A DNA stretch of 64,000 nt from Natrinema sp. CBA1119 (GCF_002572525.1 NZ_PDBS01000001.1:3348001-3412000); one strand, 5' to 3'; positions 1-9,266 are shown, counted from the first letter of the stretch. The notes: generated by a model from the sequence alone, not told the origin. Translations and numbers: made by a program.

Positions 1-63
1 GTCCCAGTCGTTGCCACCGTCGAAACCCCCTTCCCGGGGGCTTTCGTAGCGGTGGATACCATC

Positions 64-1050
64 ATGGCGACCGCGACCGTCAGCGCGGGTGCGCGACTCC
101 ACGTCGGCTTTCAGAACCTCTCGCTCGCTCGCGAGCGGCTCTACGGCGGTATCGGCGTCGGGCTCGCGGAGCCCCGGGTGACCGTTACCGCCGAGCCGGC
201 CCCGACCGTCCGGGCCGACGACTCGCTCGTTCGGACGTACGCGAGCCGCGCCGTCGACGTCCTCGACGTCCCCGGCGTCGCGATCGACGCCGAGGAGTCC
301 CTGCCACGCCACGTCGGCCTCGGCAGCGGGACGCAGCTCGCACTGGCCGTGCTCGCGGCGACCGCGCGGGCCCACGGCCTCGAGCCTCGAGTTCGGACCC
401 ACGCGCCGGCGATGGGCCGGGGCGGCCGCAGCGGGGTCGGCGTCGCAACCTTCGAGCGCGGCGGGTTCGCCGTCGACGCCGGCCATCCGACGAACCGCTT
501 TACGACCGAGCCGCCGGCGGAGGGCGACTGGACGGTGCCGCCGGTCGTCGCCCGCCACGACCTGCCCGCAGACTGGCGGTTTCTCGTCGTCGTTCCCGAC
601 GCGGATCCCGGCCGCAGCGGCGACGACGAGGACGCGAGCATGCGCGCGGTCGTCGAGCGAGCCGATCCCGCTATCGCCGACGAGATCGCCGGCGTCGTCA
701 CCCGGAAACTACTGCCGGCCGCGGCCGCGGGTCGACTCGAGCCGTTCGGCGAGGCCGTCGCCGAAATCGGCCGGAAAAACGGTGCCTGGTACGCCGACGC
801 GCAAGGCGGCGTCTTCCGGCCGCCCGCGGGCGAACTCGTCGAAGCGCTCGAGGAGTGTCAGGTCCTTTCCGGCGTCGGCCAGTCGTCGTGGGGACCGGTC
901 GTCTACGGCGTGACCGATACCGGACACGCCGACGAGGCCGAAGCCGCGGCCGAGGACGCGCTCGCCGATCGCGGGCTCGAGGGCCGGATCATTCTCGCGG
1001 AGCCGGCGGAGGCCGGGGCTCGAGTTCGAGCGGACGGCGACGACCGGTAG
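64..1050 (+). CDS. Beta-ribofuranosylaminobenzene 5'-phosphate synthase-like GHMP-family protein
   Basis: The protein of about 328 residues resembles beta-RFAP synthase, which in methanogens makes the first dedicated intermediate of methanopterin from p-aminobenzoate and phosphoribosyl pyrophosphate. The N terminus reads ARLHVGFQNL, close to the ARLHFG start of that family. A GHMP-type glycine-rich loop (GLGSGTQLA) lies near residues 80-90. The start at 64 is ATG; an in-frame GTG at 52 would add four residues. The gene is followed 46 bp later by the RAD55-like gene on the same strand. Haloarchaea are not methanogens, so the substrate is open; a pterin or folate-like role is an inference from the family. 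Confidence 0.75.
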   Translation: MATATVSAGARLHVGFQNLSLARERLYGGIGVGLAEPRVTVTAEPAPTVRADDSLVRTYASRAVDVLDVPGVAIDAEESLPRHVGLGSGTQLALAVLAATARAHGLEPRVRTHAPAMGRGGRSGVGVATFERGGFAVDAGHPTNRFTTEPPAEGDWTVPPVVARHDLPADWRFLVVVPDADPGRSGDDEDASMRAVVERADPAIADEIAGVVTRKLLPAAAAGRLEPFGEAVAEIGRKNGAWYADAQGGVFRPPAGELVEALEECQVLSGVGQSSWGPVVYGVTDTGHADEAEAAAEDALADRGLEGRIILAEPAEAGARVRADGDDR

Positions 1051-1096
1051 CAGGATGGCCCACAATACGTAAGCCCCTCGGTCAGAACGGACAGGT

Positions 1097-1933
1097 ATGG
1101 AGCGGATGCCGCTCGGAATCTCACGGCTCGACCGAACGATCGGCGGCGGTGCACCGACCGGGAGCGTCGTCCTCCTGGCCGGCGAATCCGGTGCCGGGGC
1201 GCGGGAGTTCTGTTACACGAGCGCCGCGATGAACGGGCTTATCGACGCCGATCCCGAACTGTTCGACCTCTACTACGGCGACCTCGAGCCGGGGACGACG
1301 GTCCCCGAGGCCGTCCACTACGTCTCGTTTACGGACGAACGAAGCGCCATCGTCAGCGAAATGGAGTTCGTCATGGACGAGGAACTCGTCCGGGCGGGGA
1401 CGGACGACGTCTCGTTCGTCGAACTCGCCGAGGAGTACTTCCAGCTGACGCCGGTTCCGACCGCCTGGTACGCCGAGGGGATGGCCGACATCACCGAACT
1501 CGGCTCGCACAACGAGCGCACCGACGTCCTCGAGGCGCTGGGCGAGTACCTGACCGAGCACGCGACGGGGAACCTCGTCGTGATCGACTCGCTGACCGAC
1601 CTCGTCGCGGTGGCCGACGACCGGCTCGGGCTGTCGGACCTGACCGTCCTGCTGAAAGGGCTCAAACGGGCGTCACACCGCTGGGGCGGCGTGATCCTGT
1701 TGCTCATCAACTCGGACCTCCTCGAGCCCACGGAGCTCGGCCGGATCAAGGAGGCAACCGACGGTACGCTACTGTTCGAGTGGGAGAGCGGCGGCTCGGA
1801 GCGAGCGCGCACGCTCGTCGTCGAGCAGTTTCGCGGCGTGCTCTCCCGGCTCGAGGACGAGGATATCGTCAGGTTCGAGACCGAGATCCACGACGGCGGG
1901 TTCGATATCAGCAACGTCAGGAAGATTCGGTAG
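1097..1933 (+). CDS. RAD55/KaiC-like ATPase homologue (HTR-like) with degenerate Walker A
   Basis: This 278-residue protein has the RecA/KaiC/GvpD layout: an N-terminal GISRLDRTIGGG segment, then a P-loop position, then a hydrophobic Walker-B-like strand ending in VVIDSLTDLV. The P-loop reads GESGAGAR, so the lysine and Ser/Thr that bind ATP phosphates in GxxxxGK[ST] are absent. It is therefore probably a non-hydrolysing relative, perhaps a regulatory or scaffold protein. A second in-frame ATG at 1106 is possible. It sits between the GHMP-family gene and a coiled-coil Zn-finger gene on the same strand, without clear operon overlap. Confidence 0.75.
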   Translation: MERMPLGISRLDRTIGGGAPTGSVVLLAGESGAGAREFCYTSAAMNGLIDADPELFDLYYGDLEPGTTVPEAVHYVSFTDERSAIVSEMEFVMDEELVRAGTDDVSFVELAEEYFQLTPVPTAWYAEGMADITELGSHNERTDVLEALGEYLTEHATGNLVVIDSLTDLVAVADDRLGLSDLTVLLKGLKRASHRWGGVILLLINSDLLEPTELGRIKEATDGTLLFEWESGGSERARTLVVEQFRGVLSRLEDEDIVRFETEIHDGGFDISNVRKIR

Positions 1934-2000
1934 CGGTCGATCGGCTCAGCGACTGAGTTCGAACCAACGCTTATCCGACTGATGACCCTATTAGGAGCAG

Positions 2001-2876
2001 ATGTCGAGCCAGGACCACGACGAGGGCGATTTCTCGTTTCCGCTGCCCGCCGACGTCGACGACTGGCTGACTACTGAGGCGGCTCGACGCGACGAGAGCC
2101 GAGACGAAGTCTGTCGCCGGCTGCTGACCGCAGCGCACACCGCCGCGACGGACGACGACCTGGCGGTTGCTGACCCAGACGAGCTGTCGGCCGTCCGGCG
2201 CCGGCTCGAGAGCCAGCGCGAGGAGTTCACGGACCTCCTCGAGGACGTCCGCTCCCGCGTGATTCAGGTCAAACGCGAGACCGACGGGAAGGCGCCGATC
2301 GATCACGACCACCCCACCGCCGCGACCGCTGACGATCTCGCGGCGGTTCGCGACGATCTCGCCGCGCTCGAGGAAACCGTCGATCGCGGGTTCGATAACT
2401 ACGAGGCGATTCTCGAGGGGCTCCTCGAAGACGCCGACGAACTCGAGGACAGATCGACGCTGCTCGCGCGGGCGGTGATCGAACTCCGGGAGGAGCGGGA
2501 TGCGATCGCGGACGAACGGCGGCGGCGAGCGGCGACCGAGCGACTCCAGCGCGCGGCGAACCAGCTGGGGATTCGAACGGCGACCTGCGCCGACTGTGGC
2601 TCGAGTGTCGATCTCGCGCTGTTGACCGCCCCCGCGTGTCCGCACTGCGAAAGCCGGATTTCGGACGTCGCGAAACGCTCGTCGATCTTCGGCTCCCACC
2701 GGCTCGAGACCGATGAGCCGCCGGCGCTCGAAGGCCACGTCGAGAGCCCGGCAGGCTCGACGACCGACGCGGTTTTCGAGGCGATCGAGTCGGAGGCGGA
2801 ATCCGAAATGAGGAACAGTAACGACGGAGACGGGACCGATATGACCGAGACCGACACCGGAGCGCCCGATCGATGA
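2001..2876 (+). CDS. Coiled-coil protein with RHH-like N terminus and zinc finger
   Basis: Unrecognised 291-residue acidic protein. The N terminus (about residues 10-45) looks like a short ribbon-helix-helix or CopG-like segment. The middle (about 60-180) is Glu/Arg/Leu-rich and likely coiled coil. A two-knuckle zinc finger follows at about 193-217 (CADCG ... CPHCE), and the tail is acidic and disordered. Its stop overlaps the start of the next gene by four bases (ATGA), so the two are probably co-translated. A DNA-binding or architectural role is suggested by RHH plus zinc finger but is inference. Confidence 0.7.
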   Translation: MSSQDHDEGDFSFPLPADVDDWLTTEAARRDESRDEVCRRLLTAAHTAATDDDLAVADPDELSAVRRRLESQREEFTDLLEDVRSRVIQVKRETDGKAPIDHDHPTAATADDLAAVRDDLAALEETVDRGFDNYEAILEGLLEDADELEDRSTLLARAVIELREERDAIADERRRRAATERLQRAANQLGIRTATCADCGSSVDLALLTAPACPHCESRISDVAKRSSIFGSHRLETDEPPALEGHVESPAGSTTDAVFEAIESEAESEMRNSNDGDGTDMTETDTGAPDR

Positions 2877-3580
2877 CCGACGACGCGAGCCGTGACGAGG
2901 GAGACGGCGACGATGCGAACGGAACGGAATTTACCCACGACGAGAACCGGGATCCGACGCGTAAGGCCGATGATAACGGGTCACGAACGGTCGACGCCGA
3001 CGATGAGGTGGACCGGCCAGAGGACGAGGTGGACCGGCCGGACGACGACGGCGACGACGTGAACGGCCGATCGGATCCGCTCGAGGATCTCGCCGCGACG
3101 GTCTCCGACGACGGTCGCGAGCGCTCGAGTCCGCCCGATTTCGACGACCTGTTCGATCGACACGACGCCGCCGATATCGACGGCGACCGGCTCTGGGAGC
3201 GACTCGAGGCCGATCGTATGGAGGAGTCAAGCGGTGCGGGCGAATCGGCTGCTGGAGACGGATCGAGCGGGAAAGACGGGTCGGTCGGGGAAGACGGGTC
3301 GAGCGGGACAAATGACACGACCGAGACAGCCGACTCGAGCGGGACGGGCGAGTCGTCCGACTCGGCCGAGCCGGGTGGTGCGCTCCGGCTGGCTGAGCGG
3401 GAAATACGGGAGGTCGAGAAGCGCTCGTACTGCCAGGGCTGCGAGCACTTCACCGAGCCACCCGATGTCGACTGTACTCGCGACGGAACCGATATCCTCG
3501 CCGTCACGACGATGCAGACGTTCCGGGTTGCGGACTGTCCGTTCGTCCTCGAGGACGAAGCGCTCGAAAACCGGCACTGA
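2873..3580 (+). CDS. Highly acidic disordered protein with C-terminal Cys cluster
   Basis: Unrecognised 235-residue protein starting within the stop codon of the preceding zinc-finger gene. Most of it is Asp/Glu/Gly/Ser-rich, with small internal repeats (DEVDRPEDEVDRPDD; GKDG/GEDG units around residues 125-150). The last 60 residues are different: they contain YCQGCEHF, a further Cys in DVDCTRD and a final Cys in VADCPF. This looks like a small metal-binding domain. Because it is translationally coupled to the upstream gene, the two probably work together. The repeats are coding, not a separate repeat element. Confidence 0.65.
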   Translation: MTDDASRDEGDGDDANGTEFTHDENRDPTRKADDNGSRTVDADDEVDRPEDEVDRPDDDGDDVNGRSDPLEDLAATVSDDGRERSSPPDFDDLFDRHDAADIDGDRLWERLEADRMEESSGAGESAAGDGSSGKDGSVGEDGSSGTNDTTETADSSGTGESSDSAEPGGALRLAEREIREVEKRSYCQGCEHFTEPPDVDCTRDGTDILAVTTMQTFRVADCPFVLEDEALENRH

Positions 3581-3637
3581 CGACGCGGCTCGAGTGAAGT
3601 GGTGTCTTTTTGCGTGCCCAGTTCGTAGCCATCCATC

Positions 3638-3967
3638 ATGCAGTTTTGCGACGACTGCGGTTCGATGATGAAAGCCCGCGGCGACCGCATGGTCTGTACG
3701 AACGACGACTGCGGAGCCTCGAGCGAACGTGACCGCGAGCAGGAAGACGCGTTTGTCACGACGGAGTCACAGACCGACGGCGAGGTGATCGAATCCAGCG
3801 AGGAGGCCAACTTCGAGGGAAAACCGAAGGCGACGGACATCATCTGCGACGAGTGCGGTGCCGAGGAGGCGTGGTACACGCTCAAGCAGACCGCCTCGGC
3901 CGATGAGCCGCCGACGCGCTTTTTCAAGTGTACCGAGTGTGGATACCGCTGGCGGGAGTACAACTGA
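3638..3967 (+). CDS. tfs: Transcription factor S (TFIIS/RPA12-like)
   Basis: A 109-residue protein with an N-terminal zinc ribbon (CDDCG ... CTNDDCG) and a C-terminal zinc ribbon (CDECG ... CTECGYRWREYN). The loop of the second ribbon carries the Asp-Glu pair (SADEPP) that TFIIS-type factors insert into the RNA polymerase active site to stimulate transcript cleavage. Length and architecture match archaeal TFS, which rescues backtracked RNA polymerase. It is preceded by a short intergenic stretch and appears to be transcribed alone. Confidence 0.95.
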   Translation: MQFCDDCGSMMKARGDRMVCTNDDCGASSERDREQEDAFVTTESQTDGEVIESSEEANFEGKPKATDIICDECGAEEAWYTLKQTASADEPPTRFFKCTECGYRWREYN

Positions 3968-4100
3968 TTCCGTGACTCGAGCACTAATTCCGTGATTCGA
4001 GTCGAGACGCGTGCGTATACTGCTTGTTTCGACTTCGAGACGGTCTCTCGAGTATTCGAGACTCTGGAAACGATACCGTACAGATCCAAGTAACAATTCA

Positions 4101-4108
4101 TTTATAAG
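4101..4108 (+). promoter_or_regulatory. Probable TATA box of the cupredoxin gene
   Basis: TTTATAAG lies in an AT-rich stretch of the 192-bp gap after tfs. Transcription would begin about 25 bp downstream, near 4130, leaving about a 30-base leader before the ATG at 4160. The rest of the gap (3968-4100) holds no gene; a GACTCGAG-type direct repeat is visible at about 3973-4000. Confidence 0.5.
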
Positions 4109-4159
4109 AACGGATTAGCCGTCCAATGTCCCTTCATAACTAATTCGGGGTCGAGACAG

Positions 4160-4897
4160 ATGGCGGGCATGGACCGACGACAGGTTCTGAAAGCGGCCGG
4201 TGTAACGTCGACGATTCCGTTCGCGTCCGGACTCGGCGCAGCGAGCGGGGGCGACAACCGAGGCGGTGGTCGGGAACAGCGAGCGTGTCCGCAGTCGAAC
4301 TGCATCCATCCGGTGCTCGGCTATTCGGGCCTCGAGGGCGACGGGCAACTGCCAGAATCGCTGCAGCCCGACCACGAAGTTGATCTGGTAACGTGCCCGC
4401 AGGAGGGGCGACCGGTGCCGGAGTTCTACTTCGAGCCGACGGGACGCTTCGTCGAGACCGGAGACGTCGTGCGATTCAATCTCGTGACGCCGGATCACAC
4501 CGTCACCGCGTACCATCCACGGCTCGGTCGCCAGCGTCGCGTTCCGGAGGGCATCCCGCCGTTTTCCTCACCGGTACTGGGAACGGACGCGTTCTGGCTG
4601 TACCGCTTCGACGAACCGGGCGTCTACGACGTGCTCTGTGCGCCCCACGAGATCTTCGGCATGGTGATGCGGATCGTCGTCGGGGAACCGACCGCGGAGT
4701 TCGGCCCGGAGGGGACCGTCGAGACCGAAGGCGGTGAGATAGAGCTTCGCCCCCCGGCGCTTACCGCAGCACTGGTATACGACGATCCGATGCTGAAGCC
4801 CGCGACGATCGCGGAGCAGGGATCCATCAGCTGGGACGATCTCATGCCCGAGAGCAAACGGCTCCTGGTGGAGTTCCCCGAACCGCCGGCGGAATAG
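4160..4897 (+). CDS. Tat-exported cupredoxin (plastocyanin/azurin-like blue copper protein)
   Basis: A 245-residue protein with a Tat-type signal (MDRRQVLKAAG, hydrophobic stretch, AAS-like end at about residue 30). The cupredoxin core lies at about 85-175. Type-1 copper ligands are visible: His in HTVTAYH, then Cys and His in LCAPHEIFGM, with Met at the end of that motif. It probably carries electrons outside the membrane as haloarchaeal halocyanin-type proteins do, although its partner is not in this window. The ATG at 4169 (MDRRQ) gives a more compact Tat signal and may be the real start. Confidence 0.85.
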   Translation: MAGMDRRQVLKAAGVTSTIPFASGLGAASGGDNRGGGREQRACPQSNCIHPVLGYSGLEGDGQLPESLQPDHEVDLVTCPQEGRPVPEFYFEPTGRFVETGDVVRFNLVTPDHTVTAYHPRLGRQRRVPEGIPPFSSPVLGTDAFWLYRFDEPGVYDVLCAPHEIFGMVMRIVVGEPTAEFGPEGTVETEGGEIELRPPALTAALVYDDPMLKPATIAEQGSISWDDLMPESKRLLVEFPEPPAE

Positions 4898-5026
4898 TCG
4901 GTCGAGACGCGGTTTTGCGGCTGGATCGTCGGTGGTTCGTACCGAGGCCAACTGTGACCGGCCCGATTTGAATGTGATGAGTTGCCAATGAACAAGGAAT
5001 AAGCGAGAGTGGCCCGTACTGTTCGT

Positions 5027-5758
5027 ATGGACGCGAGAGAACAGCCGGCGTTCGCCTCCGATGCCAGCAGGCGCATTTACGAGTACGTCGAGCGGCACGG
5101 GACCGCCGAACGACGCAAATTACCGGACATCGTCTCCCTCCCGTCCGAAGAGTTTCGAACGTGTCTCGAGCAACTGAAATCGGACGGCTACCTCGAAGAG
5201 GAGAACGGAACGCTCCGGATCGCACTCGAGTTCGGTGCCATCGAAAAGCACGAATTGGACGAGTTTACCGTCACCGTTCGCCCCGGTCGTCAGCGGGACT
5301 TCGACGGCCTCATCGAGACGATCCGAGACGTTACGGCCGAAGAGACCTACGTCGTCGCCGAGACGATCGCCGAGCAACTCCTGTACGAAACCGCCGTCAC
5401 CAGACACAACGCGGTGCAGTCCCGGCGGTTCTTCGTCGCGACTGTCGACGGGGATGTCATCGGGTGGACCCACCTCGATCTTCAGCAGGTTGACTCGGTT
5501 CGTGAAGTCGCCCGACAGACAGTTGGCGTTCGCGACACCTATCGTGGGCACGGGATCGGCAGCACGCTCCTCCAGCGAGGGGTCGAGTGGGCCGAAGCGA
5601 ACGGGTATCGGAAACTCTACAACAGCATCCCCGTCATCAACGAGACCGCACTCGAGTTCCTCACGGCTCACGGCTGGAATACGGAAGCGATCCGGAAGGA
5701 CCACTACACGATCGACGGCGAGTACGTCGACGAAGTGATGATGGCCTACGAACTGTAA
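5027..5758 (+). CDS. GNAT N-acetyltransferase with N-terminal winged-helix-like domain
   Basis: A protein of 243 residues from the ATG at 5027; an in-frame GTG at 5009 is less likely. Residues 1-75 look like a winged-helix segment (RRIYEYVERHGTAERRKL ... YLEEENGTLR). Residues 85-240 form a GNAT fold with the acetyl-CoA signature RGHGIGS and a following ALEFLTAHGW motif typical of the family. The substrate cannot be deduced. The fusion of a DNA-binding-like domain to a GNAT enzyme could mean self-regulation or targeting to a nucleoprotein, but this is speculative. The gene is monocistronic. Confidence 0.8.
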   Translation: MDAREQPAFASDASRRIYEYVERHGTAERRKLPDIVSLPSEEFRTCLEQLKSDGYLEEENGTLRIALEFGAIEKHELDEFTVTVRPGRQRDFDGLIETIRDVTAEETYVVAETIAEQLLYETAVTRHNAVQSRRFFVATVDGDVIGWTHLDLQQVDSVREVARQTVGVRDTYRGHGIGSTLLQRGVEWAEANGYRKLYNSIPVINETALEFLTAHGWNTEAIRKDHYTIDGEYVDEVMMAYEL

Positions 5759-5850
5759 CGTTGCTACCGTGACCGAGCACGGCCTGTCCCTCGGCCCTCG
5801 AATCGGGGCGCAACGTTCACATCGGTCCGGACGAATCCACCGGTAGACGA

Positions 5851-7140
5851 ATGTCTGATGGGCCGCGGCTCCCGGGCGTCGACGGCGAGGACGACGAGGA
5901 TCGTATCGTCTGCCACGTCGACGCCGACTGCTTCTACGCCTCCTGCGAGCGACTGCGCGAGCCCGACCTCCGTGGCGAACCCCTCGTCGTCGGGATGGGC
6001 TACGAGGAAGGAGACACCATCGGTGCGGTCGCCACCGCAAGCTACGAGGCCCGCGAGTTCGGCGTCGAGAGCGCCCAGGCCATCTCGACAGCTCTCGAGC
6101 GCCTCCCCAGACGCGCGGCCTACGAGGCCGGCGAAACGGACGACGACGTCGAGCGCGAGGAGACCGGCTACTACCGGTCCGTCGACATGGATTACTACGA
6201 GTCGGTCGCAAGCGAGGTCCGGGAGATCCTCCACGAGTGCGCCGACACGGTCCGCGAGGTGAGTATCGACGAGGCCTATCTCAACGTGACCGAACGCACC
6301 GCCTGGGAGGTCGCGGACGGCTTCGCCCGCCACGTCAGGGACCGCATCCGTCGGGAGGTCGGCGTCACCGTCAGCGTCGGCGTCGCACCGACGATGAGCA
6401 CAGCCAAGATCGCTAGCGATTTCGACAAGCCGGACGGGCTCACAGTTGTCGAACCTGGCGAGATCCGGGAGTTCCTCGCGCCGCTCGAGGTCGACCTGCT
6501 CCACGGCGTCGGTCCCGTGACCGCCCGCGAGCTTCGGGAAATGGGCCTCGAGACGGCGGGCGATGTCGCCGCGACCGATCCGGAGCCGCTGGTCGACCGA
6601 TTCGGCGAGCGCGGCCGGGAACTGTACGATCGCGCCCGCGGGGAGGACGATCGCCGGGTCGAGCCGAAGGGCGACCCCAAGAGCTTCTCTCGGGAATCCG
6701 CGTTCGCCGAGCCCGTCGACGCGCCCGCTCCGAAGTACGAACTGATCGACACCCTCGCGGCCGCCGTCGCGGACCGCGCGCAACGGGAAGGGGCGCTGTA
6801 CCGGACCATCGGCGTCAAAGCCGTTACGCCGCCATATGACGTCAACACGCGCGAACGATCCCTCTCCGGGCCGGTCGACGACCCGGAACTCGTCGACCGC
6901 ATCGCTCGAGACCTGTTCACCGAGTTCGAGTCCGATCCCGTGCGCAAACTCGGCGTCCGGGTGGCCAACCTCGAGTTCGTCGCCGCCGATCAGGCCAGCC
7001 TCGAGAGCTGGGAGCGGAGCGGGGACGGGTTCGAGACCGACGCGGGCGACGGGTTATCCGATGGGGAACCGGAATCGGACCCGGAACCAGCCGGCGACGA
7101 CCCGTCAGCCGGGCAGTCGTCGCTCGCGGATTTCTCGTAA
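5851..7140 (+). CDS. dinB: DNA polymerase IV (Y-family translesion polymerase)
   Basis: A 429-residue Y-family polymerase. The first metal-binding motif is VDADCFYASCE near residue 26, and the SIDEAYLNVT motif with the catalytic Asp-Glu pair follows near residue 140. The helix-hairpin-helix thumb reads LLHGVGPVTARELREMG, followed by the little-finger domain and a disordered acidic tail. The last eight residues (QSSLADFS) resemble a PCNA-interacting peptide. A loop at about 90-110 is longer and more acidic than in bacterial DinB, as in other halophile proteins. It copies across damaged bases and is error-prone. Confidence 0.93.
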   Translation: MSDGPRLPGVDGEDDEDRIVCHVDADCFYASCERLREPDLRGEPLVVGMGYEEGDTIGAVATASYEAREFGVESAQAISTALERLPRRAAYEAGETDDDVEREETGYYRSVDMDYYESVASEVREILHECADTVREVSIDEAYLNVTERTAWEVADGFARHVRDRIRREVGVTVSVGVAPTMSTAKIASDFDKPDGLTVVEPGEIREFLAPLEVDLLHGVGPVTARELREMGLETAGDVAATDPEPLVDRFGERGRELYDRARGEDDRRVEPKGDPKSFSRESAFAEPVDAPAPKYELIDTLAAAVADRAQREGALYRTIGVKAVTPPYDVNTRERSLSGPVDDPELVDRIARDLFTEFESDPVRKLGVRVANLEFVAADQASLESWERSGDGFETDAGDGLSDGEPESDPEPAGDDPSAGQSSLADFS

Positions 7141-7276
7141 GCCGGCGCTCGTGGCAACGGCCGAAATACCCACGGTACTCGAGTGAGGACGATCCGGACG
7201 GAAACCGGAAAGAACACTGAAATTATAACCCCTCCCCCACAATCCCACTCACAGACGATACCATCTCCACGCTCAC

Positions 7277-8605
7277 ATGACAGATGATTTTTACGACCTT
7301 CTCGAGATCTCTCCCGACGCCTCCCAGGACGAGATCAAGGACGCGTACCGCGAACAGGTCCGGGTCTATCACCCCGACCTGAACGACGACGACCGCGCGC
7401 AGGCCCAGTTCACCGCGGTCAAGACGGCCTACGATATTCTCGGCGATCCGGTCGAGCGCCAGGCCTACGATCGGCTCGGTCACAGGGACTACGTCGCGAA
7501 ACGGACCAGCGGCCTCCCCTCGCCCGACGTCTGGCAGAGCGATGAGGACGAGGAGGCGGCAGACGGAACGGAGCTGAGCTACTCGGAATCGGAGACGGAA
7601 TCCGCCTCCGCGTCGACCGCGTCGTCGGCGACGGCCAGCTCCGAGACGGCCGGGTCGAGCGGGACGAGCTCGAGTCGGTCGTCGGCAACGGCGGGTGCGA
7701 CCGGGGCGACATCGGCGGCCGGCGCGGCCTCGGCCGGGACCGCCGGAAGCACCTCGAGTGCGACCGGGGCCAGCAATGCGACGGGAACCGCCACCGGGGC
7801 CGGAACGGGGACGGGGGCTCCCGGTGGGAGCGCCTCGGGGCCGACGAGCCAGGCCGGTGGAACGGCTCACGGAACCGGTCAGTCGAGCGGAACCGGAACT
7901 GCGTCCGGCTCTCGATCGGAACCGACGACTCCCAATCCGCTCGTTCGCTGGTGGCGGCGACAGAACTTCTCGCTGCCGTTGATCTGGTTGTCCGTGATCG
8001 TCTACACCGTCGGTCTCGGACACTTCGCGCTCGAGAACGGCGAGTCACTCGAATCGCTCTGGGCCGACGTCCGCGCGACGGGCGCGGATCCGTCTGGGAT
8101 CCTGTCACTGCTTTCGGAGAGCCGTCACGGAATCGAGACGATGACGACGTTCGTCGGGGGCGTCGAGTTCGTGACGCCGCCGCTCGAGCCGACACTGTGG
8201 TACGCTGCGCTGGCGGGCGTCGTCGCGCTCGCACTGAGCGCCCTGCTCGTAACTCGCGCCGTCAGCCGGGAGGAGACGTGGGGGGCAGTGACGATCAACG
8301 AGACGATCGTCGTCGCCCTCGCGGTGGCCGCCGCGACGACGCTGATCGGCGGTCCCCTGCTCGCGGGGACGGTGCTCATGCCGCTCCTGTTCGCCGTGAT
8401 CATCCGCAACACGAAGCGCTTGCCCGGCTGGGCGCCGTCGTATCTGTACGTGGTTCCCGTGCTCGCGCCGGCCGCCGGCTTCGGCGCTGCGGCGGCCGGT
8501 GTCGCCACGCTTCCCGTCGATCTCGCCGCGTTCGTGATCCTGCCGCTGCTCGGCGGACTGGCGCTGCCCCTGCGGACGACCGTCAGGAAACACTTCGGCC
8601 GTTGA
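7277..8605 (+). CDS. DnaJ-domain membrane protein with Ser/Gly/Thr-rich linker
   Basis: A 442-residue protein. The N-terminal J domain (about 1-72) contains the HPD tripeptide (YHPDLNDDD) needed to stimulate Hsp70 ATPase. A low-complexity linker of Ala, Ser, Gly and Thr spans about 90-215. The C-terminal half (about 225-435) has five or six hydrophobic segments. It lacks the zinc-finger domain of true DnaJ, so it is a specialised J protein that would recruit DnaK to the membrane. The low-complexity DNA at 7580-7920 is coding for the linker rather than an independent repeat. Confidence 0.82.
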   Translation: MTDDFYDLLEISPDASQDEIKDAYREQVRVYHPDLNDDDRAQAQFTAVKTAYDILGDPVERQAYDRLGHRDYVAKRTSGLPSPDVWQSDEDEEAADGTELSYSESETESASASTASSATASSETAGSSGTSSSRSSATAGATGATSAAGAASAGTAGSTSSATGASNATGTATGAGTGTGAPGGSASGPTSQAGGTAHGTGQSSGTGTASGSRSEPTTPNPLVRWWRRQNFSLPLIWLSVIVYTVGLGHFALENGESLESLWADVRATGADPSGILSLLSESRHGIETMTTFVGGVEFVTPPLEPTLWYAALAGVVALALSALLVTRAVSREETWGAVTINETIVVALAVAAATTLIGGPLLAGTVLMPLLFAVIIRNTKRLPGWAPSYLYVVPVLAPAAGFGAAAAGVATLPVDLAAFVILPLLGGLALPLRTTVRKHFGR

Positions 8606-8723
8606 GTTCCGGTCCAAAACGAATTCCTTCGAACAAATCCCCTCGAGTGACTGCTATCGAGCCGGTACCCTCTGTCATCCCCCGTACCGAACGGTTAAAA
8701 TGCGCCAGTAGCCAATGTGTCGC

Positions 8724-9266
8724 ATGGCCAAATATTCGACCGGTTCGTCCGGCGGCGGTGGCGGGACGAACTGCGAACTCTGCGGTGCCGAGAGCAACTC
8801 GCTCAGGCTCGCAACGGTCGCCGGAGCCGAACTCGAGGTCTGTCCGGACTGCGCGCCACACGATGATTCGCAGGCCCACGGCCGGGATCGGAACCGGAGC
8901 GGCGGCAACTCGAGCGGGAGCGGCTCGAGCGGCGGGAGCTCGAGCGACGGGCCCAGCCGCACGCAGAAGGCGGCCCAGAACGTCGCGAAGGCGAACCCGG
9001 TCTGGGACGGCGACTCCGAACACTGGGAGAACGAGGGAACCAACTACGACGACGATCAGTTGCCGTATCTCGTTTCGGACTACGGCGAGACGCTCGTCGA
9101 GGCCAGACGGGACGCCGGTCTCCAGCGCGAGGAACTCGCCGACGAGCTCGGCGCACCGGAGAAAGACCTCCTCGCCGTCGAACAGGGACGCGCGACGCAG
9201 GCCGGCGTCGGCGGCGGCCTGATCGAGGCCCTCGAGGAGCGACTGGACGTGACGCTCGCCGAGTAA
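8724..9266 (+). CDS. MBF1-like HTH transcriptional factor
   Basis: A protein of 180 residues from the ATG at 8724; an ATG at 8715 adds three. An N-terminal zinc-ribbon-like segment (CELCG ... CPDCA) is followed by a Ser/Gly-rich linker and then a Cro/C1-type helix-turn-helix (LVEARRDAGLQREELADELG), ending in a conserved LDVTL-type tail. This order matches archaeal multiprotein bridging factor 1, which binds TBP and transcription complexes. The gene stands alone between the DnaJ protein and AlaX. Confidence 0.85.
   Translation: MAKYSTGSSGGGGGTNCELCGAESNSLRLATVAGAELEVCPDCAPHDDSQAHGRDRNRSGGNSSGSGSSGGSSSDGPSRTQKAAQNVAKANPVWDGDSEHWENEGTNYDDDQLPYLVSDYGETLVEARRDAGLQREELADELGAPEKDLLAVEQGRATQAGVGGGLIEALEERLDVTLAE

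Noticed and set aside
2269-4101. 610-residue minus-strand frame over three plus-strand genes
   Set aside because: Arg/Ser/Pro-rich with no domain and low acidity; it is the antisense shadow of the zinc-finger, acidic and TFS genes.
7580-7920. Low-complexity DNA
   Set aside because: It encodes the Ala/Ser/Gly/Thr linker of the DnaJ-domain protein.
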